This document shows positions 23,486 to 35,448 of a DNA stretch of 64,000 bases, one piece after another. The stretch comes from Klebsormidium nitens. Its lineage: Eukaryota; Streptophyta; Klebsormidiophyceae; Klebsormidiales; Klebsormidiaceae. Both the position numbers and the translations under genes were made by a program. The stretch lies in the NCBI GenBank assembly GCA_000708835.1, contig DF237138.1, positions 1 to 64,000 on the forward strand. Reading direction: 5' to 3'. The notes beneath the pieces are model-generated. The model worked only from the letters and a program-made list of their open reading frames with translations. It had not been told where the DNA came from and ran no database searches. How positions within the stretch are numbered: the first letter of the stretch is position 1; every line of letters starts with the position of its first letter.

Positions 23486-25534
23486 GACGGCCCATAAGGG
23501 CACTGGTTGGCGAGCAGCTCGATATGAGTCATAGTCTAAATGGATCATCCAGAGAGCCATGAACCGCATGGTCATTTGGAAGGCTAAAAGGAGCAACTTC
23601 AGGTCATTGCAGGGCGCAAGAGTCACCAACTCTCGAGGATTGACGCATGCTTCAAGGAGTATGCATCTGTGATTTCACTCCTGAGGTTTTTTGCTAGAGC
23701 TCCATGATGATTTCTGGCAGCGTGTAGTGCGTAGATACTTATAGTCAGGAAGCGTTACAGGCATGAGCCTGAGGTACTGCGAGATACCGTACGGTATGGT
23801 ATGTTCATCTTGCATGTGCGTGGCCAGGACGTGTTGGACGATTGATCTGACATGGACGGTAGTCGGACTCATTACATTAAAATCTGCTGGATTTAGTACT
23901 GCCTACAAATCTTCGATCGATTTGGTACTGGATTGAATATAATAGCGCACACAATGATGGGCAGCATATTCGCTGACACCGGGAGCCTGTTAAAGCGGGC
24001 AATTGTTCCGACGCGCGCCACACAGTGCATTGTTCGTATTGGTACATGACACACACCAGGGTACTTAACATATGGCTCGCAAAAGCAAGGCCTCAACATG
24101 ATCAAAGGCGGCGTGGGCATGCATGCTCGATTAGCGATCGGAGTTCCCATGGCAAGATCGGGACATGGCCGTCTTGATTCGTCGGAGATGGCATGGAGAA
24201 GTTATTGAAGTCGAGACGTTGCGTGTCCACCTGTCAGAGAAAGATTTACTTGCAGGATGAGGTACAAATCGCCGTCGATCGATGTTATCGTCCATGCTGA
24301 CCGTCGATTTCATGTTGGGGGTTGCGCAACCCTAGGCCTTGAACCGTCGCACGGTACCTACTAGTGTCCTCTACGACAACTTCCGGTACTCAAGCGGAAG
24401 TTTTGCGACGGGGGTCCCAGTCAGCCTACAGTAGTAGGCTCATTTTGGCAGGGTAGTATCGAACATTTGGATTCCGATGTTTACGGCGTAGAAGTTTTTG
24501 GCTAGACTTCTCACGCTACCAGGCGGTATTTTAATCCTAGCTTGGAAGTTCTCGGCTGCTGCCCGGTCCAGTTGTTCCTGTCTAAAGGTCTCGCAATGAA
24601 AACTTTCACATGTAGAGGCTTCTGACATGAAGGTACATTTTACCGTACATAAAGTACAAGTGTATTTATGTTTTTCGTACGGTACTGACAACATTTGTAC
24701 CTCGCAAGTCGCGACTCTGACACATTTGGGCTTCGGGGGTACCACCGCGACCCGCGATACACATAACTCCACCACCGACTGAGTACCGGCCCACCCCCTC
24801 CAGCGGCAAGCTCCATCGCACGGTGCAGAATTGGATATTGGAGCATCCACGGTTAATTGTACCTCATCCTGCAACGCAATCTTCTCTGACAGGTGGGGGA
24901 CTTGGATTTCTCTAAAAACGTTAGGGGCATGCTTGCACGCCTCTTCTAGAACGCTATGACAATCAGGCCGGAGAACTTAGAACCAGGACCACGCAAAACT
25001 TAAAATTTTGATGGTACTCGGACATGGGTTACAGTAGTCTAGGTTTATGTGTACGTCGACTTAGTACGTTGAGTTGGGTCATGTGGCTGGGGGATGGGTG
25101 AAATTGGTTTGAGGGTTTAGGCTGGGTACGCGTGCGGAGCATGTTGACTTTTGGTTCAGGTTTGTGTTTCTTTGAGCCCGGGGACTTCATCTAACTCAAC
25201 ATACAATCAACTTGACATATGATCGAGACGTATGCAAATTACTCCAATGCCTTGCGCATGCATTTCATTGACCACCTTAATGGCTGCAAGACGTCGCCAT
25301 ATTGCATGCGGGCATCGGGATTGCTGTTATTGTATCATGCAATGTTCCTACTCTTAGTCGAGATTAGAAGAGCACCTAATTTTAACCTATTCTCGGCTCG
25401 ATATACCTAAGACTCAACGGGGTTATTTCTAACCAATGCAGACTACCTAATCAGCGGCCACGCGCGCGCGCTACTCCATTTTTATGGTTGATCTCAATTG
25501 CACTTAGTCCTTCGCATACCTGACAACTCGCTAC
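23486..25534. other. Convergent intergenic region, no gene recognised
   Basis: Lies between the 3' ends of the PSI-like gene and the SRPBCC gene. The frames here, including one of 144 codons at 24440-24874 on the minus strand, show no family features. Several GTACGGTAC and ACCGTACGGT type palindromic words occur near 23790, 24350 and 24640-24690. Confidence 0.5.
25066..25204. repeat. Possible degraded MITE related to the element at 28.4 kb
   Basis: Bounded by GTTGAGTTGGGTC and its inverted counterpart CATCTAACTCAAC. The interior (GGGTTTAGGCTGGGTACG, GTGCGGAGC, a TTTGTGTTTCTTTGAGCCCGGG stretch) resembles the interior of the 28.4 kb element. Confidence 0.4.
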
Positions 25535-27987
25535 TTACTCTGAAGATCCGCTTGCTTTGGAATCCTCGTTTTCCGACTGGGCTTCCCGGATGAGATCGTT
25601 CATCATTTGTTCCGTTGTCTGTACGAAACAAAGGTAATGACGTTTTTACAATGCTTGCAAAGGTAGTGGAGCGCTACATACCACTTTGGGATCAATCCTT
25701 CGATCTGCTCCGGACCAGATCAGTCTGTGGAAAGTAGTCTGACAAGCAGCTTAAGTTCGCATACTAAGTGCCTCCACCACGAACATACTCAATGCAGGCA
25801 TGTCCAGAGCTGCGATCGGATTGCAACACTCAGGTAGGATTGCGCAGTATCCCTGCACTCCAACCGACCAAGAGGCGTACATTGACTGATGCTGAAACTA
25901 GTGGCAGTGCAAAAGTGAAGCTTACAAGCAGGTTAAAACAGCAAATAAGGCGACTTTCAATCTAGACTAATCCAAATCAACCCGAGACAGTTTTCTAGGC
26001 ACAATATGCTGACTATAACATTGAACTCAGGCCTTGGAGGGGGAAGAAAGGTGGCTCGATTAGCGAAGAGCCAGTCAGCTTACGAGGATGCAAAACGTTC
26101 AAGAACAACCAAGTCAAAGACGAGGAGTAGTTACTCAAAGATGGATTAACCATTTAATGCACAGGTGTTCGGATAAAAAGACTCTCACCCCTGGCACCAG
26201 TCGCTTGATCAAGATATCGGAGCCTGGAATGCGAATGCCCAACTGGAAGAGCTGGTCAAGCTTAACCTGCATCAAAGAGCAGCAAAGACAGCAATGACTG
26301 TACTGAAAGCACGTTGAAAAACAAGCTCCTCTTGAAGCTTTTGCCCTTACAGCAAAAGGGGAGCTCAGATTTCTTCGAAAATTCAGGACCAAAGCGCATC
26401 TGTTTGACACAAGAAGACCCCAACGTCAAGTAAACAGAATGCTTTCAAGAGCGAGGGTTACCGTAACCTTTTTGGCTTTCGTTTTCATAGTAAGGCATTG
26501 TATCCTGGTACTCTCGCTCTCTCTCTCGACGAAAACTCTGAATTGGTCCAGACTAGACATTACGATAGGACGTCGAAGTGCCGAGCAAGACTCCCCCTGC
26601 AGAGATGACAACTAGAGTGGGTCGAAAGCGAGTCCGTCACCTACTCTGGCACACTGCCCCCCATTGCAGTCGGCATCCTCAACCTGCCACCGACCATCAA
26701 ACACGCGCATAAAACCTGGGCGCATCAGCTTGAAATACTGCCGCCCCTCCTTTGGATAATTCTCATACAGAAGGCGCGTCGCAACGCTGCCCTTGAACCA
26801 GAGGACACGGTACCACTGATGCCGGTCCATCTCGAACCTGGTGAAGTCTGCGGAGATGAATCACGTCTCAGCAACCGACTGCGATTTATGGAGGTGTTAC
26901 CTCCATTTGGAGAGCAGTAAGTTTAATTGACATCCTCTTGAAGTAATGAACTGTCCCAGCAAAGTTTCAAACTGCAGATCTTTCTACCTTCAGCTGAAAC
27001 AGAGTGATTAATAAGAGGATTTGCAGCATTGTCAAAGTCGCAAGAACACGGAAAGACCTGGAAAGCGTGAAGAAGTGCCGCATTGAGATTGCACTGTAAA
27101 TGGCACTCAAGTAGCAGGGAGCCTTTCTCAAGGCTCAAGTTCACATTCAAGAACATATTGACAATCAACATTGTGAAAATATCTGGGCATCCTGCAAAGT
27201 TCCCCCTTTTTTGCGCAAAGGGCATCTTCTTGCAAGGGGACTGCAGCTTGGATTCTGATGATTAAATTTTACGAGACTCTTCCATACAGATCTCAAAATG
27301 TCAATCTGTTGGCTGATTGCCACGGTCAACTAGCTTCTGTTACTGCCAGTGGTTCGAGCAAGTTTTGCCACCAGATTACTCAAAGAATGGTGGCAAGTGC
27401 CTGTGCATGCATGCAAGGATGGAATGCCAGACGTTTTGCCACGATCTCAACACTGTTCGAGGTCAATTTGTGCGTGAGGAATCAGGCAAAAAGATTCATG
27501 CCAGTACAAAGAGCTGAGGAAGCCTTAGTGTTGGGTAGACGCAAAAAGCCAGACCGTGACATTTCGCAATATGATTGTAAAATCAGTGGCCCAAAAGTAG
27601 CACAAGAGAAGGTCACCAGAAAAACTGCAGTGTCTCTCCAGAATGTGCTAACAGAAGATCTTAAGCACTAGTGTCAGCATTCTAGCACCACCATCACAGT
27701 ATCAAATCCCTGCAATCACTTGTATCAGGTTCCAAAGGATCTCACAACATCTCAAAGAAGCTCAGATACTCACCTTTCTGCTTGTCCTCATCCAGAACTT
27801 CCATATCACTGTACCCCTTGAAGTTGCTGAACACCCTGGTTGATAAATCCGGGTCAGAGATGATTTTAAAGACCCTTTCTTTAGTCAAAGGGACCAGAAA
27901 CTCAATTGAAAGATTCCAGAGATTGGTCTCTTTGTCTTTCCAGATTTCTTTCTTTGGAGGGGGCAACTCAGAGGTGTCAGGTACCAT
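25535..27987 (-). CDS. SRPBCC (polyketide cyclase/START-like) lipid-binding protein
   Basis: Exons: 27987-27774, 26847-26645, 26266-26189 and 25618-25535, with phase kept at each join (phase 1, 0, 0). The order NLWNLSIEFLVPLTKERVF, KIISDPDLSTRVFSNFKGY, RVLWFKGSVATRLLYENYP, MRPGFMRVFDGRWQVE and LDQLFQLGIRIPGSDILIK fits the beta-helix-grip fold of plastid and COQ10-type polyketide cyclase/lipid-transport proteins. It ends with a Glu/Ser-rich helix-like tail (TEQMMNDLIREAQSEN, then GSSE and a stop). About 192 residues from the ATG chosen. Another exon between 26189 and 25618 is possible. In-frame sequence just upstream of this ATG (FGTLIFSAFI) could be a membrane or transit segment joined from an exon in 28042-28437, so the true start is open. 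Ligand and compartment are unknown. Confidence 0.65.
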
Positions 27988-28041
27988 GATGAAAGCCGAG
28001 AAGATAAGAGTTCCAAACTAGTGGTGCTTGAGTAGTCGCAA

Positions 28042-28300
28042 CTAACTTCCGTGCATGCAACTGATTGTATTGCTCAAAAGTGACGCCGCACCAAATGCCG
28101 CTGTTGAGCCTGCAATAAATCTTCCAAGAGTCCGTCCTGGGAGAGTTGTGATTCTGAGACCAGATTGGTGAGAGAGATGAAGGGAAGAAAGTTGGATGAA
28201 AGGAAAGTGTAAAGCGCTACCTTGCAGACGCGCCCAGCTCAGCTGAGGCAGCATTAGGGTTTGCATGCAATCTAGGGTTCGTTTTTTGCGCCCCTCTTCT
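28042..28300 (-). other. Possible 5' exon (transit peptide) of the SRPBCC gene
   Basis: An open minus-strand frame rich in Ser, Leu and Arg with a small-residue stretch (IAGSTAAFGAASLLS) lies just upstream of the SRPBCC exons. A good donor-like CTGCAAG|GTAGCG is near 28223-28218. I could not find a join that keeps phase, so this is only a candidate. Confidence 0.3.
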
Positions 28301-28393
28301 TTAGCACCGTTCGATAAGCAGAAGGGGAACGCGGACTCATAAGACCCGTCCGATAGCAACGACATTCGACCATGGTTGGTTGCAGCACTCCGA

Positions 28394-28578
28394 TAACTCA
28401 TGTGTGACCTAAGCGCCGTGTGACCTAAGATAGGCACCCGGGGGACGGGTGGGGTTGGTATGGTGGTTAGGGTGGGTTAGGGTGCGGAGCGGGTGATTAA
28501 TTGTGTTAGGTTTTTAGTTTGATGTGCCCGGGTAACTCGTATCTTAGGTCACACGCCCGTTAGGTCACACGAGAGTTA
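28394..28578. mobile_element. MITE with about 45-bp imperfect terminal inverted repeats
   Basis: The left end reads TAACTC, two bases, GTGTGACCTAAGCGCC then GTGTGACCTAAGATA. The right end, read on the opposite strand, is TAACTC, two bases, GTGTGACCTAACGGGC then GTGTGACCTAAGATA, and both reach an ACCCGGG block. The element is about 185 bp, has no coding capacity and begins and ends with TA, as expected for a Tc1/mariner (Stowaway-like) target duplication. The interior is G-rich with TTAGGG words. Each inverted repeat contains an internal doubling of GTGTGACCTAA. Confidence 0.8.
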
Positions 28579-30112
28579 CCGCTATGGTTGCAGCTAATCT
28601 GCTTTGTCCACGCGGCCAAACCTTCCCGAGGCTTCGCGCGCGGCCGCTACGCGCGGGTATCGAGAACGGAGCGCGGCCGCGCGAACCGCGCCCGGCAGAG
28701 AGCGAGTAAGCGTCTAAGCGCAAACGGAGCTAATCTGTGCAATAGTGTTCTCATGGCTCTCTGGACATCATGTTTCGGAACGTGCATATGCGCTTTGATA
28801 CCCAGCTCGCCGTCAACAAACTCAGAGAGCATTGATCAACGGGCCGTGGACTATTGAAACTAGTCAACAATGTGTCAACAATATGTGCCAGGCCTTAGCT
28901 GCGCACCCATCGACTGACTCACTGCACAACACAAACAGAAACAAATGTACGTACAGCTCTTTGCGTCGAACCTGCTATTGACTCCCAGATAGTCCGAGCG
29001 TAATTCTTAATCATGAAATGTCTGAACATCGTCCGACGACATTGGGAATGGCTCAAGATCATGAAGTGCCGTGCTCGGAAAGTTGGAACCCGATGGCAAA
29101 TCTGACGCAAACGGCTGTAAATGGCGGCAGGGAAGTTATGTGTCCATCAAATTTCAAAATCAGCCTACATCACACAGCGAAGAGCGCTCCAACGAGCTAG
29201 CCAAACCGTCGGGAGCCGAACGCGAAAAGGCACTTTTGAGTCCTCGCAAGTCAATAAGCCTTCTGACCTTCTGGGGACCTTCTGACCTTCCCGCTAGGCG
29301 GATACGCATGCAGACACATCCGTAACCCGTGAAGCATGCTCTAATTTGTCCCGGCCCCTCAGGGTAGATCAATATGGTGCATAGTGTCTCAAGGCTACCG
29401 AGACTACCAGGACATAAAATCTAGGCGAGAGTAACAGATTGAATCGAGTCAGGAAAAACTGCCAGTACGCAGTTTGTAATGTACAGTACTGGTCGACAGT
29501 TACTAGGCTCCTTTGCCAGCACAAAGCCTTCCGTCTGGAGGTCGCTCGCTGGGCACATTGAACTTTCCCCTTGAACGGGGTTGCAGAGATTAGTAAGGTG
29601 GTCATCTTGTCTATATAACCAGTCGTGACATTGGGCACTCACAGTTGGCAAAATCGTTCGTCTCACATACATGACGTACACTCCAAATCTGCAATTTGAC
29701 AGCGGATTGAGACCCATATTGGACCATTCATGTATCGATCTTAAAAGCGCCATTTGAAAACCATTCATGGGTGCCTATGGCACCCAAAGAGTGCGAAGTC
29801 TCTTTCCTACTTTTAGCGTCTCTGCTACTTCCTTCTTGGCGGATAAAATGCCTCCGAATGAGTTGACGCTTCGCCGTCCCTTTTTCCGCTGATCTTTCTA
29901 CACATCATACAGCCTGTTCAATCTCACCGGTAAGTTTCGACCCGATGCTTTGGCTTAATGCATACACTGGGTTTGCGATCCCCTGATAAACCTTCCTCTC
30001 TTCCCACCAGATCTCGCCCGCCACATCTGCGCCTATGCTTTTCGATTCCGAACGACCCACGATTCCGGTGAGACTGTCAAAAAGAAACCCCCAAGATTCC
30101 GCACTGTACATC
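28579..30112. other. Intergenic, no gene recognised
   Basis: Between the 5' side of the SRPBCC gene and the 3' end of the heat-shock gene. Short frames only. A GC-rich patch with GCGCGGCCGC palindromes lies at 28630-28690. Confidence 0.45.
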
Positions 30113-33100
30113 TCACACCACCGGAATGGTCCTCGGCGGCTCCTTCGGCGCCTCCCTGCCCTTGGTCTCCTGCTGCTCGGTCGCCCTCTTTCCGAAGCCC
30201 GCGGGACTTCCGGCGGAAACCCCGGGCGGAAGCACGGAAGTCGGCGACTCGAGGTCTGAAGTCTCTCGGGCGTCCGCTCCCGGCGAGGGCGGAGTCTGGA
30301 CGGAATACCGGTCGGTCACCGGAATGGTGATGACGTCAGGCTTGCGCGGGGTCGGGGGCGGGCGCTTGGGGACGGTAACGTGAAGGACGCCGTCGCTGGA
30401 ACATGGAGGCGGATAGCTTACGAGAGACGAGATAAAAGTACCTTCTGCAATCGGGGAGCGCGGAAAGAGGTGCATACGAGGAAAGGAGACGCCAAAGAGG
30501 CCGCAAGCGATAACTCCGACGAAGCGGAGACGCCGTATCGCGTATGGAAGCCCAAGAACAGTACGAGACGGAAACAAAGCTGGAGCCCAGTAAAGATTTC
30601 AAAGCGATTTGAAGAGATATGCTGACAGGAAGGGAAGTGCATTTAGCCCCACAAATGGTGATGCCCGTTCCCTTCGGAGGACGCTGTCAGGCATGTATTT
30701 GAAAAATCTTCATCTGGAGGACCGAAAGCGCAGATTCGAATCGTGCGCAGAGTCTGCTTGAACCTAGAACTTGCACGGATCCGATACTAATCTCGACCTG
30801 AGGCCCCGTTAATTAACGGCATCCGTGGGCAGCTTGGACTCGAATACAAAGTCGACCGCTAGAGTATCCTCGTGCATGAAACAGAACCGTTCAAAACCTC
30901 TACGAAACATGGTTTTCAAAAACGAAGAGGTTATTCTTGAGTAGAGTTGGGCCCTGTCCTGCTCGACCATCTGAAACATCGAGATGTGAAGCTCGCGGAC
31001 CCCTGGTTTTGGTACTACCAAACCAAAACAAAGGAAAGAAGAGTAAAAATCATACAACAAGCCGAAGAATAAACCTGCAGGTGAAAAAAACTGCGTCCTT
31101 GGGCGCACAAGAGCAGCCTGGGATTTAAAAAGTGGTTGACCAAAAACTCAACTTTCCTAATGCCTACCTACTTCCCGCTCTGACGAACTCCAGCGCTCTA
31201 AACCACTCTCTTAATGCCACGCTAGATCCGTATCCTAAGCAATAACCCTAATCATAACCCTTCTTCTGACAACAGCCCACCTGCAGATGGAGTAGGCCCT
31301 GTTCGGTTCCGCAGGTGCGAATCGTACGAAGTCGCCCCTTGTAGAACCACTTTATCTTAACCCGAGCGATAATCCTACTTTTGCGCCCGCGGGCAGCTTG
31401 AACTTGCGGACAAAAGTGAAGCTCTGGCGCTCATTGTCGAACCACTGGTTACTAAACCATAACCACGATTCTGGTTATTGCAATGCTTGTGAATTTGGGT
31501 TAAGAGCTAACCTGTAGGTGGAGTAGGCCCTGTCCGGCTCCGCGTCCGCGGGCAGCTTGAACTTGCGGACGAAGGTGCCGCTCTGCCGCTCCTTGCGCTT
31601 CACCTTCACGTCGCGCTCCAGCATCAGGCTGTCCGGCAGCTTCACGCCGCTGATCGTCAGGTGCCGCTTCGCCACCTGGAAACGGGTCAAAAACTTGGTT
31701 AGGCACTTTAGTTTTGTTCTCCGCTGCCTTGATAACTTCCGTTGTGGGTGGTTTCGATTACTGTTCTGGCAGCCATGCCGCGAGTGTGAATGTACTCCCC
31801 GCCACTGGTCGTCAGGTGACGCCTCTCCACCTGAAATAAGGTCAAGACAAACGAGATAGAGCTGGGTTGGAGAACTTGCTGACCGGTGGAAACGCCCAGA
31901 ACTCGCTTGACCCTAAGGTTCTGAGACTAGGACTTCAGAAGGGCTCTAGCGTCAGGCTGTTTGGCAGCTTCACGCCGCGAATCGTCAGGTGACGCTTCTC
32001 CACCTGGAATCGGATAAGGGTTATGATATCGACAAAGGGTTTTACGGTCAGGGTAGAGGCTTCAGCAGCAAACGTGGCACTCCTTCATAATCCAACGTTA
32101 ATCACAATCAAAAGTTCTTGGATGAGTAACGAGTCGTAACTATTGTCAAAGTGGGTATCTGGCCTTTTCTTTTGCTGAGTTACGACGGAAAAAACGTGGT
32201 CTGCAGCAAGATCCACAAGGAAAGATGAACAATCTTGACCTTGTTTTTTTCCATCCAACACGAAATTTGAACCCTCATGAAAAGAGTTCAGGTTCGAGTC
32301 GAGAGGTCAAAACTGTGTGGCTATTAGGCCCTGAGAATGATTTCTCGCCACGTAAAACTGAAGACGAGTCACTGAATTTCTCAAAGATCAGAAGGTGCGT
32401 TTCTCCATGAGCACATATACTCAAACGTGATGGGCTCAGCGTTGGACAAGAGATTTGCAATCCGGTGGTCCGGGTCTTCCGAATTCATCGCCCCGCCATT
32501 CCCGTTCTAATACATGACCCCTGTTACGTTTGACGCGCATGATTCGACGACTTATGCACGTCGTGTGCAACTTTACAGATGAAGAAGACAGCCAGAAGAG
32601 TTTCGCAAGTGACGTCGTGTGAACAGCGGGACCGCACCATCTTTGCTTTGCAAGAAGCGGTTCAAACATCGACAGCACGTCGAATGTAAGCCAAGCGTCA
32701 GCTAATTGGCCACGCATGCTTAGCTGAATACGTTTCTTAAAGCAATCTGGCTCAGACAGACGAAGGCTTCAATTGAAGCGGTGCGTCTTTAGAAGCATCA
32801 ACGAGCCTTTTTCGTCTTTGCCCCCGTAACGATCTCAACAGAAAGGCCAGAATTACCAACCCGGTCGTCACACTCAACGCGACAAATCACCCACTTCGCT
32901 GAAGCCTTCCGCAAACATCATTGACTCCAGAAAATTGTCGCCTTCAGTTTCTTTGATGAGACGTGGATTTTGAAGGTCCCACTTTCTACTGCACATCAGA
33001 AACGTTTCAACCATACCAATTCAGATTTCTGTTGTAGCCAGATTGTACGAGCGGCGCTTCGAGACGCGCAGCGCCCGTGAATGATTGACAAGCAGTGGCC

Positions 33101-35337
33101 GGTTGACAAAAATGCACTGCGCACACGCATGGGCTCTGGAACCAGCATCATTTGGTACTGCCGTTCGCTATACGCGATGGCAGCAGTGGTTACCGTCCAT
33201 CTTTGCCAAACATCATCCAATAATCAAACGCAAAGAGGTGCTCCAAATTGACAGATTGAGACCCGACCGTGGCAAGGTACTCAAGTGACGGATGCGTAGA
33301 ATCATAATTTGTCTGTCAGCTTCAGTCTGAATATCGACAACGCACCTCCCGTTGAACGAACAGAAAGTAGGGATAGTCGCTCAGGTTGACCTCCAAGCGC
33401 CATCGGTGCCGGATCCTATGACTGACATCGTAGAATTCCACAGAGGTCCGTCAACCGTACCGACGGCAGTCGCACGTCTGAAAACCATCTCGCTATTGGC
33501 AAATGGTCATGATCAATGGTCTAAGGGACAGGCGCGTTTCATTATTGCTATCACAAAGCCGATTCCATGTTCACACAAACAAGCACGGGGAAATCGGATA
33601 CTGATAGTCCTCATGCTAACTTTGAGCAAGATACGAATAGCTGTGAAATCAGCATTGTCGACTCCAACTGTTGAAGCCTTGCTAACCGGGTTCGATGTCA
33701 CATGTGCGAATAAACTCGCATCTGATCAGCTTACTGGGTCTGCAAAGTTGTCCGTTCTAACGTTCTGGTTAAGAAACATCTTAGTTGACCCTTGCCTCCA
33801 TTCTCGTGGCGTCTCATTTGATCCCCGGCGGCCGGTGAAAACATTTTTGAAGATTCTGCGAATTGGTTTCAAACTTGGTCGAACTTAAACGGTTCCTCAA
33901 TCCCTCACCTCCACTTCCATGGCGTCCCGGTCGATCCCCGGTACGTCCACCGTGAAGTGGCCCGGGTATTCCGTTCTAGTGACGACGAAGATAACCGGGC
34001 CAAATCTGTAAAATCAAGCATCTCAAACCCGGCGAGCTAAAACAGAAATCCTTAACCCTCACCTCCACTTTCATGGCGTCCCGGTCGATCCCCGGGGCGT
34101 CGATCGCGAAGTGCGTCCCCTGGCGCGTCTCGACCACGTCCACCGGGACCCTCACGAACCGGGGCTCCGTGTCGGTCTCGGTTTCGGTCTCCTGCTCCTG
34201 CTCCGACCCGGCCTGCTCCTGCCCGGGGGATCCGTCTTCCGGGCCGGTGTCGAGGGATCCCGCTGGGAAGATGATGACGCCAGCCTCCTGGCTCAAAGGA
34301 ACCTCCTGTCAGGCGAACCAAGAATCGACTTCGATACTTCAAGAGGGGACAGAAATTGTGAGTACAGCTTAGACTTGAAACTCGAGCAGCCCAGGAAGTC
34401 TTTCGGGAGGCTTCACGTCCGTGTTTCGCGACTGGCGTGATTGTCTACACTCTATCATGCATGCCGGTCCACCATATGTACGGACGGAAGGCAATTTATC
34501 GAACCGTCGGTGAGACATCTTTAGATGCTAAATGTTTGTTCAGTCAGAATTCAAGGTTACAACGTAGTCTAGCAGGTCAAAATCCAAACAAGAGACCTGA
34601 ACGACCATCATGTTACCGTTCTGATTCAATCTGACAAAATCAGAAAGGTAGCTAGACTGGACCCCATATGGGCAATCAGAACGTGACACACAATTTGGAT
34701 GTGGAGGGAAAACAAAAGATGAACGCGTTTGCATGCACGAAGCCTTTCCTGGTTTCTATCTGTTTCAAATCTACTGAATCTCCCTCAAAAAGAAGGATAC
34801 ACTGGACGGCATTTTGTAGCCACATGCTGCATGCATTCTCTTGCTAAGCAAGTCCTCCTTGAAACTTGCTTTGAATCTTCTTTGGCCATCTTGTTCCTTC
34901 TTCACATTCTTCCGAATCCAGATAGGATGGAGATTGTATCAACTTTGCTCGACAAAATGTTCCATAATGAAGGAGCATGCTGAACCGATTCGCAAGTCCT
35001 TCAGACCCCAATCTTCAAGACAGACTTTCGCCCCTCAGCTTTACAACCTTGAATGCAGCACCACTAAAGCTCAGAATGACGAGAGCTAGAAGATCTCAAA
35101 GGTCGAAGCACGACTTAGAAGCCTCACGGCTTTGCACCTCCTCACCTCCTGCTTATCCTCCCGCGCGTGCTGCGCGCGCTTCCTCTGCTTCTTGCGCTTC
35201 TTGCGCGTCGGCTGCCCCGCGCCGCGCGCGCTGGGCGCGACGGGGCCGCACGCGCACGTCGGGTCCAGGAACGCGCTCAGCTCCTCCCCGAGCGCGTCGA
35301 GGTCCTCTCCGATCAGGACGTCCAGCAGAGAATCCAT
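30113..35337 (-). CDS. Small heat-shock protein (HSP20/alpha-crystallin domain)
   Basis: Exons: 35337-35146, 34305-34063, 31675-31512 and 30395-30113. All joins keep phase and the total is 294 codons with the stop. An in-frame ATG further up at 35448 would add 37 residues. The alpha-crystallin domain spans exons 2-4: DVVETRQGTHFAIDAPGID, then VAKRHLTISGVKLPD, ERQSGTFVRKFKLPADA and SDGVLHVTVPKRPP, the last being the signature strand of the family. A short ITIPV segment follows and may serve as the C-terminal I-x-I dimer-dimer contact. The protein is an ATP-independent holdase for unfolding proteins. Unusual points: a strongly basic block RKKRKKQRKR in the N-terminal arm that looks like a nuclear or nucleolar signal, a Glu/Thr-rich insert before the domain (EQETETETDTEP), and a tail of about 80 residues after it. 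I found no perfect heat-shock element upstream. Confidence 0.88.
31281..31440 (-). repeat. Decayed downstream copies of the HSP20 exon 3 donor end
   Basis: The working exon end (31512 upward: GTGGAGTAGGCCCTGTCCGG, then GCGGGCAGCTTGAACTTGCG) recurs at 31288-31320 (ATGGAGTAGGCCCTGTTCGG) and 31388-31440 (GCGGGCAGCTTGAACTTGCG). A fainter trace lies near 30820-30860 (GTGGGCAGCTTGGACTCG). All lie on the intron side of the working donor. Confidence 0.8.
31795..32015 (-). repeat. Decayed upstream copies of the HSP20 exon 3 acceptor end
   Basis: The working acceptor neighbourhood at 31630-31685 (GGCAGCTTCACGCCGC, GATCGTCAGGTGCCGCTTC, CCACCTGGAA on the plus strand) recurs at 31945-32010 with GGCAGCTTCACGCCGC and AATCGTCAGGTGACGCTTC. 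A shorter form is at 31800-31835. Both lie upstream of the working acceptor for a minus-strand gene. Confidence 0.85.
33785..33985 (-). repeat. Two decayed downstream copies of the HSP20 exon 2 donor end
   Basis: The plus-strand word CTCACCTCCACTTTCATGGC at the working donor (34058) recurs at 33904 as CTCACCTCCACTTCCATGGC, followed by the same GTCCCGGTCGATCCCCGG. An older form is at about 33791 (CTTGCCTCCATTCTCGTGGC, then TTTGATCCCCGG). Periods are about 154 and 113 bp. Confidence 0.9.
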
Positions 35338-35448
35338 GCGGCCGGTGGGGTCCGCCGGGCACGAGCTTTGCGCGCGCGCGTAGAGCGCAAGGCGGAACGA
35401 ACCTTCAAGCACGCTCTTAAAGCGCCTCAATTTTGAATGCAGCGCCAC

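Noticed and set aside
24440-24874. 144-codon minus-strand frame in the convergent intergenic region
   Set aside because: Cys-rich but without motif spacing, splice sites or repeats that would support a gene.
28460-28500. TTAGGG words as interstitial telomere repeat
   Set aside because: Too few and irregular. They lie in the G-rich interior of the MITE.
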